Assembly (NCBI GenBank): GCA_944322285.1
Contig: CALUOR010000038.1
Coordinates: 1 to 35,012 of the forward strand
DNA from: an uncultured Bacteroides sp.
GTDB lineage: Bacteria; Bacteroidota; Bacteroidia; Bacteroidales; Bacteroidaceae
Length of the DNA: 35,012 nucleotides
Reading direction: 5' to 3'
The notes beneath the pieces are model-generated. The model ran no database searches. It was not told where the DNA came from and was given only the letters and a program-made list of their open reading frames with translations. Position numbers and translations under genes: made by a program. Numbering within the stretch: the stretch's first letter is position 1; the number at the start of each line of letters is the position of its first letter. This document shows, piece by piece, positions 7,811 to 18,564 of the stretch.

Positions 7811-9622
7811 ATGAGGACTTACCAACTTACCGATTGGCTGCCTACCACAAAGAAGGAAGTGGAATTGCGTGGATGGGACATGCTTGATGTCATTCTCTTT
7901 AGTGGAGATGCTTATGTGGACCATCCTTCGTTCGGAGCGGCCGTCATTGGGCGTATTTTGGAAGCTGAGGGACTTCGTGTGGCTCTTATTCCGCAACCAA
8001 ACTGGCGTGATGATCTACGCGATTTTAAGAAGCTGGGGCGTCCACGTCTGTTTTTTGGCGTTTCGGCCGGATGCATGGACTCCATGGTGAACAAATATAC
8101 CGCTAATAAACGTTTGCGTAGTGATGATGCCTATACACCTGATGCCCGTCCGGATATGCGTCCGGAGTATCCGTCCATTGTCTATACTCAGATTCTTAAA
8201 CAGCTTTATCCCGATGTGCCAGTCCTCCTGGGAGGAATAGAGGCCAGTATGCGCCGGTTGACACACTATGATTATTGGCAAGACCGCGTGCGGCCCAGCA
8301 TATTAGTGGATAGCAAAGCTGATTTGCTTATCTATGGGATGGGTGAGAAGCCTATAGTGGAGCTGGCACGACGCATTAGTCGAGGCGAATCTTTGGCAGA
8401 TGTACCCCAAACCGCTTATTTGGCAGATGATATTAAGCCTCAAGCCGGAGATATTACTCTCTACTCGCATGAAGAGTGCCTCCAAGACAAGCGCAAAGAG
8501 GCTGCGAACTTTCGTCATATCGAGGAGGAGAGCAATAAATATGAAGCATCGCGCATCTTGCAAGCCGTAGGCCGGCAGATAGTAGTCGTTAATCCACCTT
8601 ATCCTCCCATGACAACTGAGGAATTAGACCGCTCTTTTGATTTGCCTTATACTCGCTTGCCGCATCCCAAATATAAGGGCAAGCGTATTCCGGCTTATGA
8701 TATGATAAAGCATTCAGTCAATATACATCGGGGATGTTTTGGCGGATGTGCTTTCTGTACCATTTCTGCTCATCAAGGGAAGTTTATTGTAAGCCGTTCG
8801 AAGGAAAGCGTCTTGCGCGAAGTGAAAGCCGTCACAGAGATGCCAGATTTTAAGGGATATCTAAGCGATTTGGGAGGGCCAAGCGCCAACATGTATCAAA
8901 TGCATGGATTAGACCAGACAATTTGTCGCAAATGTAAACGTCCATCTTGCATTCATCCTCTTATCTGCCCGAATCTGAATACGAATCATCGTCCTTTATT
9001 GGATCTTTATCATGCAGTGGATGCTTTGCCGGGCATTAAGAAGTCTTTTATAGGAAGTGGTGTACGCTATGATCTTCTATTGCATGAAAGTCGTGATCCT
9101 AAGAGTAATCAAAGCGCCCGTGAATACACTCATGAACTTATAACCAGGCATGTTAGCGGACGTTTGAAAGTGGCGCCTGAGCACACCAGTCAGCGCGTAT
9201 TGGACATGATGCGTAAACCTGCTTTTGCTCAATTCGAACAATTTAAAAGAATATTTGACAAAATAAACCGAGAGGAAGGCTTACGTCAACAACTCATCCC
9301 CTATTTCATTTCCAGCCATCCCGGTTGTCATGAAGAGGATATGGCTGAATTAGCTGTTATCACTAAACGTTTGGATTTCCACTTGGAGCAAGTACAAGAC
9401 TTTACGCCTACTCCTATGACTGTAAGCACTGAAGCTTGGTACACAGGCTTTCATCCTTATACACTACATCCTGTATTCAGTGCCAAAACTCAACGGGAAA
9501 AATTGGCTCAACGCCAATTCTTCTTTTGGTATAAGCCTGAAGAACGACAGAACATTATCCGGGAGTTGAAGCGCATAGGTCGTATAGACTTGATAGACAA
9601 GCTGTATGGTAAGCGTAGATGA
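7811..9622 (+). CDS. YgiQ family (UPF0313) radical SAM protein
   Basis: Predicted 4Fe-4S radical SAM enzyme of unknown reaction. The N-terminal cobalamin-binding-like Rossmann region carries the YgiQ hallmarks FSGDAYVDHPSFG and LLGGIEASMRRLTHYDYW. The radical SAM motif HRGCFGGCAFC gives Cys309, Cys313 and Cys316. A second cysteine cluster, CRKCKRPSCIHPLICPN, lies near residues 376-392. The C-terminal YgiQ part contains KVAPEHTS and PYFISSHPGC. The length of 603 residues fits the family. It is the last gene of a probable three-gene operon and ends 2 bases before the convergent dnaA stop. Confidence 0.9.
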   Translation: MRTYQLTDWLPTTKKEVELRGWDMLDVILFSGDAYVDHPSFGAAVIGRILEAEGLRVALIPQPNWRDDLRDFKKLGRPRLFFGVSAGCMDSMVNKYTANKRLRSDDAYTPDARPDMRPEYPSIVYTQILKQLYPDVPVLLGGIEASMRRLTHYDYWQDRVRPSILVDSKADLLIYGMGEKPIVELARRISRGESLADVPQTAYLADDIKPQAGDITLYSHEECLQDKRKEAANFRHIEEESNKYEASRILQAVGRQIVVVNPPYPPMTTEELDRSFDLPYTRLPHPKYKGKRIPAYDMIKHSVNIHRGCFGGCAFCTISAHQGKFIVSRSKESVLREVKAVTEMPDFKGYLSDLGGPSANMYQMHGLDQTICRKCKRPSCIHPLICPNLNTNHRPLLDLYHAVDALPGIKKSFIGSGVRYDLLLHESRDPKSNQSAREYTHELITRHVSGRLKVAPEHTSQRVLDMMRKPAFAQFEQFKRIFDKINREEGLRQQLIPYFISSHPGCHEEDMAELAVITKRLDFHLEQVQDFTPTPMTVSTEAWYTGFHPYTLHPVFSAKTQREKLAQRQFFFWYKPEERQNIIRELKRIGRIDLIDKLYGKRR

Positions 9623-9624
9623 CT

Positions 9625-11019
9625 TTATTTTTTTAGTGTAGCTTGAATCTCGTCCACTTCAGTTCTAAATGTCTTGTCCACTTCTCTTAATTCGCGAATG
9701 GTCTTGCAGGCATGAAGCACGGTAGCATGGTCTTTTCCCCCGATAAGCGTGCCTATCTTGGAGGCGGAGTAATCGGTGTTGTTTTTGGCCAAATACATCG
9801 CTATCTGACGTGCTTGCACTACATCTCGCTTTCGAGATTTTGTATGAATTGCAGAAGGTTCCAATCCGAAATGCGAGCATACGGTATCAATGATAGTGTC
9901 TATCGTAATAGGTTTAGATTCATTGCGGCTTATCTTCCTTACAATTCGTTGTGCTAAGTCGAGGTCAACTTCCCGATTATAGATGGTGGCATGTGCCATG
10001 ATAGAAATCACAACTCCTTCTAGGTCTCGCACGCTATCACTGACATTTTGAGCTATATAATCAATGACTTCAGGTGGAAATTGCAGACCATCTCGTCTGA
10101 TTTTATTGCGCAGAATGTTACGACGAAGCTCGATGGTAGGCTTTTCCAATTCGGCCACCATGCCCCACTTGAAACGCGTAATCAGTCGGTCTTCCATGCC
10201 TTGCAGCAATGCGGGTGAACGGTCGGATGTAAGGATAAGCTGCTTGCCGTTCTGATGCAGGTGGTTGAAGATATGGAAGAAGTTGTTTTGCGTCTTGGTA
10301 AGGCCTGCAAACTCTTGTATGTCATCAATAATAAGTACGTCTATACTTTGGTAGAAGTTGATAAAATCGTTAGTAGTATTGTTGCGTACAGAGTCTGTAT
10401 ATTGCACTTGAAACAAGTGAGCAGATACGTATAATACTCGTTTCTCGGGGTAAAGCTCTTTAATCCTTGTACCAATAGCGTTGGCCAAATGAGTTTTACC
10501 TACGCCCGATGCTCCGTAAAAGAACAAGGGATTAAAAATGGTTTTGGCCGGATTGAGTGCTACGGCTTCCGCAACACTTCTGGACAATTTATTGCTTTCT
10601 CCTTCAATAAATGTTTCGAAGTTGTATTCTTTGTTCAGGTGTGGGTCTAAGTCGGCCACCTGAGGAATTTGGGGTATATTTTTTGTAATGGTTTGACGAG
10701 TTGTCAATGATACACCTGTAGGACCTGCATGAGGCGGCAGAGGTACGGTGGTTGGTGGGTTCTTTACCACCATGACACTGTACATCAGCTTGGCTTCTTC
10801 GCCAAAAACCTTGTGGATAGTTTGACGCAGCAAGTCCAAGAACTTCTCTTCAAGAAATTCATAAAAGAACTGACTTGGCACTTGAACTACCAATGTCTTG
10901 TCTTCATATTTCAAGGGCACTATCGGACAAAACCACGTTTTGTAGGTTTGCTCGGGCACATTGTCTCGAATGATTTCGAGGCAACGATTCCATAGTCCGA
11001 CATGATTCGTTTCACTCAT
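9625..11019 (-). CDS. dnaA: chromosomal replication initiator protein DnaA
   Basis: Predicted ATP-dependent origin-binding initiator. Domain I (about 1-80) is followed by a short proline-rich linker and the AAA+ domain III, with Walker A GASGVGKT at 169-176 and Walker B VLIIDDI at 228-234. Domain IV (about 375-460) carries the DnaA signature around [13 protein letters not shown]. The 464 residues are a normal length. It is not next to dnaN or gyrB, and no TTATCCACA-type boxes are seen in the 349 bases upstream, so this does not look like the origin. The gene converges with the radical SAM gene, leaving a 2-base gap. Confidence 0.97.
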   Translation of the reverse strand: MSETNHVGLWNRCLEIIRDNVPEQTYKTWFCPIVPLKYEDKTLVVQVPSQFFYEFLEEKFLDLLRQTIHKVFGEEAKLMYSVMVVKNPPTTVPLPPHAGPTGVSLTTRQTITKNIPQIPQVADLDPHLNKEYNFETFIEGESNKLSRSVAEAVALNPAKTIFNPLFFYGASGVGKTHLANAIGTRIKELYPEKRVLYVSAHLFQVQYTDSVRNNTTNDFINFYQSIDVLIIDDIQEFAGLTKTQNNFFHIFNHLHQNGKQLILTSDRSPALLQGMEDRLITRFKWGMVAELEKPTIELRRNILRNKIRRDGLQFPPEVIDYIAQNVSDSVRDLEGVVISIMAHATIYNREVDLDLAQRIVRKISRNESKPITIDTIIDTVCSHFGLEPSAIHTKSRKRDVVQARQIAMYLAKNNTDYSASKIGTLIGGKDHATVLHACKTIRELREVDKTFRTEVDEIQATLKK

Positions 11020-11065
11020 AACAACTATTCTACATTTATTGATTTAAGCATAACTTCTACAAGTG

Positions 11066-11097
11066 CAAAAATGGGAATCTTATTTTGAAAAAACAAA
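11066..11097 (-). promoter_or_regulatory. dnaA promoter
   Basis: On the minus strand, TTTG (plus 11094-11097) is followed after 20 bases by CATTTTTG (plus 11066-11073), one base off the TAnnTTTG consensus. The leader would be about 40 bases. Confidence 0.5.
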
Positions 11098-11163
11098 TGC
11101 TTTTTTTCTTGCTTTTTTCATGGAATTAATAAGGCGTTTACTTTCAGTTACTTATGAAAATGT

Positions 11164-11196
11164 AATGCAACAGCCCTATTACAGAACTGTTGCATT
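11164..11196. terminator. stem-loop, possible terminator between mce and dnaA genes
   Basis: AATGCAACAG (11164-11173) pairs perfectly with CTGTTGCATT (11187-11196) around a 13-base loop. A short T-run follows on the plus strand, but the flanking genes are both on the minus strand. Its role as a terminator for the upstream mce gene is therefore tentative. Confidence 0.5.
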
Positions 11197-11368
11197 TTTA
11201 TAAGGTGCTGTATATTAGCATTTTACAATTTATTCGGCAATCAAAATCTTCTTTGTGTCCTTCCCTTTTTCAAGGCTTAATTAATGCTTTCTCAAGCTTC
11301 TATCGCTCTTTTCTCCTTTTTTATTGCGCTAATCCATTATTTAGATAAAATCTATATAGCGATTTTTT

Positions 11369-12262
11369 CTACTTATCTTTCTTGCCGAAAAGAGAGAAGT
11401 GAACATAGCGTTTCGGATGTTTTTTCAAGTCTTCAAGCAGGCTTGCGGCATTAGCTGTTGTAGTGCTAAGATTGTTGTATAATGTGGGGTCGTTAAATAG
11501 CAATCCTACCGTATTGTCTTTGCTGTTCAGTTTGTCTGTCAGACTTTTTATATTAGCCAGCGTAGAGTCGATCCTTTGCATAGAAGTGGCATAATCTATC
11601 TGCTTCAGGTTGTCAGACATAATGATGAAATTATCTCCAATCGTATTAAGTTTGGAGGTAAGCTGAGGTAGGTCGTTGCTCATCAGATTGTCTAATTTAT
11701 GGCTAGTGGTTGCCAAGTTTGCAGTCAGAGCCTGTATGTTATTCAGGGTGGCGGGGATGGCTTGGTTGGCCAGGAGCGTGTTGAGAGAAGCGAGGATGGA
11801 ATCCAATTTGGGCAGCATGCTTTCTATCTGGGGCACCATGTTGCCTACTTTTTCCATCATGCCATTGTTCAGGGCGCCGGGGATGGTGTCGCCTATCTCA
11901 TAACGTTCGCGCGGGTTGTTGGCTAAGAGCAGATTCATGCGGACACCTCCCAGCATTTCGGCGGCCAGTTCGGCACTGCTTCCCTTGGGAATGCGTAGGT
12001 CGGGGTCTACGTCAATTTCGGCCACCACATTACCCGGGTGCTCGTAGTCATAGTATAGTGTTCGCACGATGCCTACGGGGTAACCGTCGGCATAGACAGG
12101 GCTTGACTTGGTCAGTCCGTTGATATTTTGGAATTTCACGTAGAAATAGCTGGCTGGCTTGAATAGATGAATGCCTTTCAGATAATTGATGCCATAAACC
12201 AATACGCACAGGGCGATGATGCCCGCAATGCCTATTTTGACTTCTTTCGTAATATACTTCAT
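11369..12262 (-). CDS. MlaD/MCE family protein
   Basis: Predicted inner-membrane-anchored lipid-binding subunit of an Mla-type phospholipid transport system. One transmembrane helix lies at about residues 9-27 (IGIAGIIALCVLVYGINYL). The MCE domain follows (KFQNINGLTKSSPVYADGYPVG, then IPKGSSAELAAEMLGG), and after it a long helical tail rich in LDSILASLNTLL-like heptads. I chose the ATG at 12260-12262 (297 residues). The longer frame starting at 12313 would overlap the preceding gene and lacks matching sequence. It starts 19 bases after the amidase gene, so the two are probably one operon. The ATPase and permease partners are not in this window. Confidence 0.88.
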   Translation of the reverse strand: MKYITKEVKIGIAGIIALCVLVYGINYLKGIHLFKPASYFYVKFQNINGLTKSSPVYADGYPVGIVRTLYYDYEHPGNVVAEIDVDPDLRIPKGSSAELAAEMLGGVRMNLLLANNPRERYEIGDTIPGALNNGMMEKVGNMVPQIESMLPKLDSILASLNTLLANQAIPATLNNIQALTANLATTSHKLDNLMSNDLPQLTSKLNTIGDNFIIMSDNLKQIDYATSMQRIDSTLANIKSLTDKLNSKDNTVGLLFNDPTLYNNLSTTTANAASLLEDLKKHPKRYVHFSLFGKKDK

Positions 12263-12281
12263 GATGATTCTCTTTTTATAA

Positions 12282-13415
12282 TTATTGTTTCTTGTTATTC
12301 TTATTATATTCACGGATGGCAGCGTCTATGTCCATTTTCTCTCCATTTTTGAAGGCTATGATGAATGCGCCCTCGAAGCGGTCGGAGAGTTTTCGCTTCA
12401 GACGTACGATTTCATTATAGTTGGTCGATGCGCCACAGGTATATTTGTACATACCTTTTTCCCGATAATGCGCTATCTCTTTCACACCTTTGAATTCTTT
12501 GCTTCCTTGTGGAATGAGGCGGGTAGAGGCTAGTATCTGCACTTTAAAGACGGGACTGTTGGCCGGCTGAGGAGCTTCGTCTCTTTTCTCTCCTTCGGAT
12601 GGGGCAGAAGGGGCGGAAGTGTTGCTCCGGCGCGCTTCTTGTTCTTTTTTATAGGTGATAAATGCACGATAAATGCTTTTGGCCAAAGCGTTTCGCCCGC
12701 TTTCGGTGTTCAGATAGCGTTCTTCCTCAGGGGTGGAGATGAATCCCAATTCTACTAGGATGCTGGGCATGGCGCTGGCTTTCAATACGAGGAAGCCTGC
12801 CTGATGTACGCCCCGGTCGGCCCGTTGGGCAGTTTGCTTGAATTCTTTTTGCACCAATGAGGCCAAATGTACGCTTTGTGACATGTATTTGTCTTGCATG
12901 AATTCGAAGATGATGTATGACTCGGACGAGTTGGGATTGAATCCCGCATAGCGTGTCTGATAGTCGTCTTCATAAAGGATAACGGCATTTTCCCGTTTGG
13001 CTACTTCTAGATTGGCATCCGATTTTGCAAGACCCAGTGTCCATGTCGATGCCCCTTTCACTTTCCGGTTTCCTCCTAATGAATTGGTGTGTATGGAGAT
13101 GAAAAGGTCAGCTTTCGCTTCGTTGGCTATTTCCGCGCGTCTGGCTAGGGGGACAAATACGTCCTTCTCGCGCGTATAGATTACTTTGGTGTCGCTGCAA
13201 TTGGTTTGTATCATTTTCCCTAGTTTCAGGGCTACACTGAGATTGATATTTTTTTCCCGTGAGATTTTTCCGATAGCTCCGGGGTCGTGTCCGCCATGTC
13301 CCGCATCAATAACCACAATGTACTGCTTTGTTTGGGCCAATGCCAAACAAAGTGGAAGCCAAAGCATCGCGAAGCAAACTGCGATAAATGGGATATAGTG
13401 CTTGTTCAATCTCAT
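12282..13415 (-). CDS. N-acetylmuramoyl-L-alanine amidase with C-terminal SPOR-like domain
   Basis: Predicted periplasmic zinc amidase that cuts the lactyl-L-alanine bond of peptidoglycan, probably in cell separation. A signal peptide covers about residues 1-28 (hydrophobic IAVCFAMLWLPLCLALA). The Amidase_3 domain spans about 32-255, with DAGHGGHDPGA (His40), Glu54, SIHTNS (His109) and SILVELGF (Glu222) as expected zinc and catalytic residues. A charged, serine- and proline-rich linker leads to a SPOR-like region (about 288-377; FKVQILAST). The 377 residues are consistent with Bacteroidetes homologues. It is co-directional with the mce gene downstream. Confidence 0.9.
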   Translation of the reverse strand: MRLNKHYIPFIAVCFAMLWLPLCLALAQTKQYIVVIDAGHGGHDPGAIGKISREKNINLSVALKLGKMIQTNCSDTKVIYTREKDVFVPLARRAEIANEAKADLFISIHTNSLGGNRKVKGASTWTLGLAKSDANLEVAKRENAVILYEDDYQTRYAGFNPNSSESYIIFEFMQDKYMSQSVHLASLVQKEFKQTAQRADRGVHQAGFLVLKASAMPSILVELGFISTPEEERYLNTESGRNALAKSIYRAFITYKKEQEARRSNTSAPSAPSEGEKRDEAPQPANSPVFKVQILASTRLIPQGSKEFKGVKEIAHYREKGMYKYTCGASTNYNEIVRLKRKLSDRFEGAFIIAFKNGEKMDIDAAIREYNKNNKKQ

Positions 13416-13435
13416 GTGATTTATGAATATCTGTG

Positions 13436-13443
13436 CAAATGTA
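13436..13443 (-). promoter_or_regulatory. -7 box of the amidase-mce operon
   Basis: TACATTTG on the minus strand, 20 bases upstream of the amidase start. The -33 element is unclear. Confidence 0.4.
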
Positions 13444-13518
13444 GTGGAATTTTATAGAAAACTAATGCTTTATACCAAGTTTTATTCGATTTTGCTTCCC
13501 TTATCTCATATTTAGACG

Positions 13519-13526
13519 TAACTTTG
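13519..13526 (+). promoter_or_regulatory. -7 box of the BASS-type transporter
   Basis: TAACTTTG, with a TTTG at 13491-13494 upstream at slightly long spacing (24 bases). A TTG inside this box is not a plausible start codon, which supports the ATG at 13554. Confidence 0.5.
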
Positions 13527-13553
13527 CGCCCGTTTTTTGAGGTATATGGACAG

Positions 13554-14516
13554 ATGAAAGTATTAGTGCGTTTTTTGAAAGACTGGACTTTGCCGGTGGC
13601 TATGGTGACTGGAGCGGTGGTTTATTTTGTCTTCGCCAAAGCTCCTGTCCTGGCTCCTGCCAAGCCTTTTGTCAACGGAGTGGTAAGTGTTCTTACTCCG
13701 TTTTTGATATTTGCCCAATTGTTGTTGACCCTCTGTAAGATGGAGGTGCGCGATTTGAAGCCAAAGGCGTGGCATGCCTGGCTATTGTTGATTCAGACGT
13801 TGACTTGCTTGGCACTGGCCGCATTGCTGGTGTTTTGCCCGCTTGACGAGGTTTATCGCGAAGTGTTTGAGGGGGCTATGGTGTGCTTTATATGTCCCAC
13901 TGCTACGGCCGCGGCTGTTATTACGGGCAAGCTTGGTGGAAGTGCTGCAAGCCTTACCACTTACACGCTGCTTTCCAATCTATTGGCGGCCATAGCCGTT
14001 CCGTTGGTCTTCCCGTTGGTGGAGCCTCATGCCAATGTCACTTTCTGGATGGCTTTCCTTAAGATATTGGGCAAGGTGTTTCCCTTGCTGCTTTGCCCAT
14101 TCTTTCTGGCTTGGTTGTTGCGTGCTTTTGTACCCAAGGTGCATGGCTGGCTGCTCAGTATGCATGGCGCGGCTTTCTATTTGTGGGGAGTGGCTTTGGC
14201 CATTGTCTCCGGCCAGACGGTGCGCTCGCTGGCTAATAGCACGGCTCCGGTTTATGTAGAGGTGCTGATTGCATTGGCCGGACTTGTGGCTTGTTGCATT
14301 CAGTTTTATCTGGGCAAGCGCATAGGCGGGTATTATGGAGAACGTATTAGCGGAGGGCAGGCTTTAGGGCAGAAAAATACGGTGTTGGCCATCTGGATGG
14401 CTTACACTTATCTTAATCCCTTGTCTTCCGTAGGCCCCGGTTCGTATGTGCTATGGCAGAATATCATCAATTCGTGGCAGTTGTGGAAGAAAAGGAAAAA
14501 TGAAGTGCAAAGTTGA
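13554..14516 (+). CDS. BASS-like (bile acid:sodium symporter family) membrane transporter
   Basis: Hydrophobic protein of 320 residues with about nine to ten predicted membrane helices. The segment CPTATAAAVITGKLGGSAAS near residues 116-135, followed by a helix-breaking leucine- and alanine-rich stretch, resembles the crossover helix of sodium/bile acid symporter-like proteins. GQALGQKNTVLAIWMAYTY near 280 corresponds to the second crossover. The substrate is unknown; in this superfamily it may be an organic anion, a keto acid or pantothenate-like compound rather than a bile acid. It stands alone with its own promoter, between the divergent amidase and hisS. Confidence 0.72.
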   Translation: MKVLVRFLKDWTLPVAMVTGAVVYFVFAKAPVLAPAKPFVNGVVSVLTPFLIFAQLLLTLCKMEVRDLKPKAWHAWLLLIQTLTCLALAALLVFCPLDEVYREVFEGAMVCFICPTATAAAVITGKLGGSAASLTTYTLLSNLLAAIAVPLVFPLVEPHANVTFWMAFLKILGKVFPLLLCPFFLAWLLRAFVPKVHGWLLSMHGAAFYLWGVALAIVSGQTVRSLANSTAPVYVEVLIALAGLVACCIQFYLGKRIGGYYGERISGGQALGQKNTVLAIWMAYTYLNPLSSVGPGSYVLWQNIINSWQLWKKRKNEVQS

Positions 14517-14568
14517 AGCTATAGCGCAATAAAAGCTGGCTGATAGCTTAGATAATCATAAAAATATG

Positions 14569-14576
14569 TATCTTTG
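14569..14576 (+). promoter_or_regulatory. -7 box of hisS
   Basis: TATCTTTG, 32 bases before the hisS ATG at 14609. No distinct -33 element. Confidence 0.5.
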
Positions 14577-14608
14577 TCCGCTAATTTTAGACACTAAGAG
14601 ATTTGATT

Positions 14609-15973
14609 ATGGCAGCAAAACCTTGCATTCCGAAAGGAACACGCGACTTTTCGCCCGCGGAGATGGCGAAGCGCAACTATATATTCGACACCATACGCAG
14701 TGTATACCATCTGTACGGTTTCCGGCAGATAGAGACGCCCGCTATGGAAATGCTTTCTACGCTGATGGGAAAGTATGGCGAGGAAGGTGACAAACTCTTG
14801 TTCAAAATACAGAATTCAGGCGATTATTTTTCCGGCCTGACTGATGAGGAACTGCTGAGCCGCAATGCTTCGCGCCTGGCCTGCAAATTTTGTGAGAAAG
14901 GTCTGCGCTATGACCTTACCGTTCCTTTCGCCCGCTATGTAGTGATGCACCGCGATGAGCTGACTTTTCCTTTCAAACGTTATCAGATTCAGCCCGTATG
15001 GCGTGCTGACCGTCCGCAAAAGGGACGTTACAGAGAGTTTTACCAATGTGACGCTGATGTGGTGGGCAGCGACTCGTTGCTGAACGAGGTGGAATTGATG
15101 CAGATTGTGGATACGGTATTCTCCCGCTTCGGCATCCGGGTGTGCATCAAGATAAACAATCGTAAGATACTGACCGGTATGGCTGAAATTATCGGAGCAG
15201 CGGATAAGATTGTGGACATCACCGTGGCCATAGACAAGCTGGATAAGATAGGTTTGGACAATGTGAATGCCGAATTGCGTGACAAGGGCATTTCGGAAGA
15301 AGCTATTGCTAAGCTGCAACCCATCATCTTGCTAAGCGGCACGAATGTGGAAAAGCTGACTACGCTTCGGCAAGTGCTGGCAGATAGTCCTACGGGGCTG
15401 AAGGGCGTGGAGGAAACAGAGTTCATCCTTTCTACGCTGGCCGGTTTGGGTTTGAAGAATGAATTGGAGCTGGACCTGACATTGGCGCGTGGCTTGAATT
15501 ATTATACCGGTGCCATTTTTGAGGTGAAGGCGTTGGATGTGCAGATTGGCAGCATTACCGGTGGTGGACGTTATGACAACCTGACAGGTGTGTTTGGTAT
15601 GGCCGGTGTGAGTGGTGTGGGCATTTCCTTTGGTGCCGACCGCATCTTCGATGTGTTGAACCAGCTCGACTTGTACCCCAAAGAGGCAGTGAACGGTACG
15701 CAACTTCTTTTCATCAATTTCGGTGAGCGTGAAGCTGCTTTCTCCATGCAAGTGCTGGCTAAAGTGCGCATGGCTGGTATTCGTGCCGAATTATATCCGG
15801 ATTGTTGTAAGATGAAGAAACAGATGGGGTATGCCAATGCTAATAGCATTCCTTTTGTAGCGTTGGTAGGTGAGAACGAAATGAATGAAGGAAAGGTAAC
15901 GCTTAAGAATATGGAAACCGGAGAACAAATTCTTCTTACTCCGGAAGAACTCATAGCCGAAATGAAGAAATAG
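14609..15973 (+). CDS. hisS: histidyl-tRNA synthetase
   Basis: Class II aminoacyl-tRNA synthetase charging tRNA(His). Visible motifs are KGTRDFSP near residues 9-16, [11 protein letters not shown] at 100-110, and motif 2 around [11 protein letters not shown]...[13 protein letters not shown] (about 127-153). The histidine-specific ARGLNYYTG lies near 293-301, and GGGRYDNL leads to motif 3 [12 protein letters not shown]-terminal anticodon-binding domain covers about the last 90 residues. I took the ATG at 14609 (454 residues). The TTG two codons earlier is an alternative that adds only MI. It appears monocistronic. Confidence 0.97.
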   Translation: MAAKPCIPKGTRDFSPAEMAKRNYIFDTIRSVYHLYGFRQIETPAMEMLSTLMGKYGEEGDKLLFKIQNSGDYFSGLTDEELLSRNASRLACKFCEKGLRYDLTVPFARYVVMHRDELTFPFKRYQIQPVWRADRPQKGRYREFYQCDADVVGSDSLLNEVELMQIVDTVFSRFGIRVCIKINNRKILTGMAEIIGAADKIVDITVAIDKLDKIGLDNVNAELRDKGISEEAIAKLQPIILLSGTNVEKLTTLRQVLADSPTGLKGVEETEFILSTLAGLGLKNELELDLTLARGLNYYTGAIFEVKALDVQIGSITGGGRYDNLTGVFGMAGVSGVGISFGADRIFDVLNQLDLYPKEAVNGTQLLFINFGEREAAFSMQVLAKVRMAGIRAELYPDCCKMKKQMGYANANSIPFVALVGENEMNEGKVTLKNMETGEQILLTPEELIAEMKK

Positions 15974-16173
15974 TACACCATATTATAATATAGGTACGAG
16001 CTGCAAGAACGTCAGGCATTGACTCTTTTTGTGGCTCGCATTTTTATTGCATTTTGAAGGCGGAAAGTCTTTATAACCTCTTTTTCTATGATTTATAGAT
16101 TTTGTGTAGGTTATTTCGGATATTTTCCGTAAGTTTGTCATGTAAATGTATGAGAAATGTAATATCCGACTCT

Positions 16174-16181
16174 TACATTTG
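16174..16181 (+). promoter_or_regulatory. -7 box before the 52-codon ORF
   Basis: TACATTTG, 26 bases upstream of the ATG at 16208. It could transcribe the small ORF alone or read on into groES-groEL. Confidence 0.4.
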
Positions 16182-16207
16182 CCAATGTAATAAAAAAGGA
16201 GGTCTGT

Positions 16208-16366
16208 ATGGTTTCTATTGATTTAAGAGAAGAAAGACATAATGTCCTTGTTGGTGTTTTGATGATAATACTTTCCCTTTTGTTCCTATTCTTTATGGGA
16301 CGTTCGATGGTGCATTCCACCCATGTCTTTTGGAATAGTTGCGACATAGAGCATGTATTGGACTGA
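16208..16366 (+). CDS. small single-pass membrane protein (52 residues)
   Basis: An ORF opening MVSIDLREERHNVLVGVLM with one clear membrane helix at about residues 13-30 (VLVGVLMIILSLLFLFF), a short charged N-terminus and a polar tail ending in HVLD. AGGAGGT lies 5 bases before the ATG, an unusually complete Shine-Dalgarno sequence for this phylum, and a -7 box lies upstream. I recognise no family. Its place just before groES suggests possible co-transcription with the chaperonin genes, but this is not shown. It could still be a chance frame. Confidence 0.55.
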   Translation: MVSIDLREERHNVLVGVLMIILSLLFLFFMGRSMVHSTHVFWNSCDIEHVLD

Positions 16367-16494
16367 CTTATTGTCAGTGTCATCTGCCATATTGAGTGGT
16401 TCTTCTTTTTGGCACGGTTTTCGTAGCTTCTTTAGCGCTTGTATGAGCAGGCAAAATAAAGAAATAATGTATAACATAAAAAATAGAAAGAACT

Positions 16495-16767
16495 ATGAAC
16501 ATTAAACCATTGGCAGACAGAGTTCTGATACTCCCTGCACCCGCAGAAGAGAAAACAATCGGCGGTATCATCATTCCGGATACAGCTAAGGAGAAACCTT
16601 TGAAAGGTGAAGTAATCGCAGCCGGCAACGGTACAAAGGACGAAGAAATGGTGCTGAAAGTAGGCGACCAGGTACTGTATGGCAAATATGCAGGTACTGA
16701 AATTGAGCTGGACGGTACGAAATATCTAATTATGCGTCAGAGTGATGTATTGGCAGTATTGGGATAA
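16495..16767 (+). CDS. groES: co-chaperonin GroES
   Basis: The 90-residue lid subunit of the GroEL/GroES folding chamber, acting in the cytosol. It has the typical N-terminus IKPLADRVL, the mobile-loop region [18 protein letters not shown] and the ending [14 protein letters not shown]. It is followed after 42 bases by groEL in a standard operon. No CIRCE element or heat-shock promoter was recognised upstream. Confidence 0.97.
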   Translation: MNIKPLADRVLILPAPAEEKTIGGIIIPDTAKEKPLKGEVIAAGNGTKDEEMVLKVGDQVLYGKYAGTEIELDGTKYLIMRQSDVLAVLG

Positions 16768-16803
16768 TAAAAAGAAATGTAGACCTCATTAAAATTGAAT
16801 TAA

Positions 16804-18444
<1,641 letters not shown>

Positions 18445-18483
18445 TGAGGCAACATTCGCCCCTGATCATCAGATAATATGCGC

Positions 18484-18524
18484 AACCGCGGTATCTCTTA
18501 GAGGAGGTATCGCGGTTTTCTTTT
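18484..18524 (+). terminator. intrinsic terminator after groEL
   Basis: AACCGCG (18484-18490) pairs with CGCGGTT, and the stem extends through G-T wobble pairs to about 14 base pairs. The stem is followed directly by a T-rich run (TTTTCTTTT). It separates groESL from the cbpA-cbpM pair. Confidence 0.85.
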
Positions 18525-18564
18525 AATCATAAATGTTGACATGAATTAATTAGCTACTGAGAAT

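Larger units (their letters stand above)
11020..11368. other. gap between dnaA and the mce gene
   Basis: AT-rich and without a convincing gene. It holds the dnaA promoter and one stem-loop (11164-11196). No DnaA-box cluster is visible. Confidence 0.6.
15974..16494 (+). other. hisS-groES gap with a small membrane-protein ORF
   Basis: 521 bases with no long gene. It contains a -7 box (16174-16181), a strong Shine-Dalgarno sequence and a 52-codon ORF (16208-16366). The groES promoter cannot be placed: no TAnnTTTG is seen in the 128 bases after that ORF. Confidence 0.55.

Noticed and set aside
16409-16425. TTGGCACG followed by TCGTA upstream of groES, resembling a sigma-54 promoter.
   Set aside because: The -12 half (TTGCA/T) is imperfect and nothing else supports sigma-54 control of groESL.
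18535-18560. TTGACA upstream of cbpA, resembling an E. coli -35 box.
   Set aside because: Bacteroides promoters do not use this element and no matching -7 box follows.
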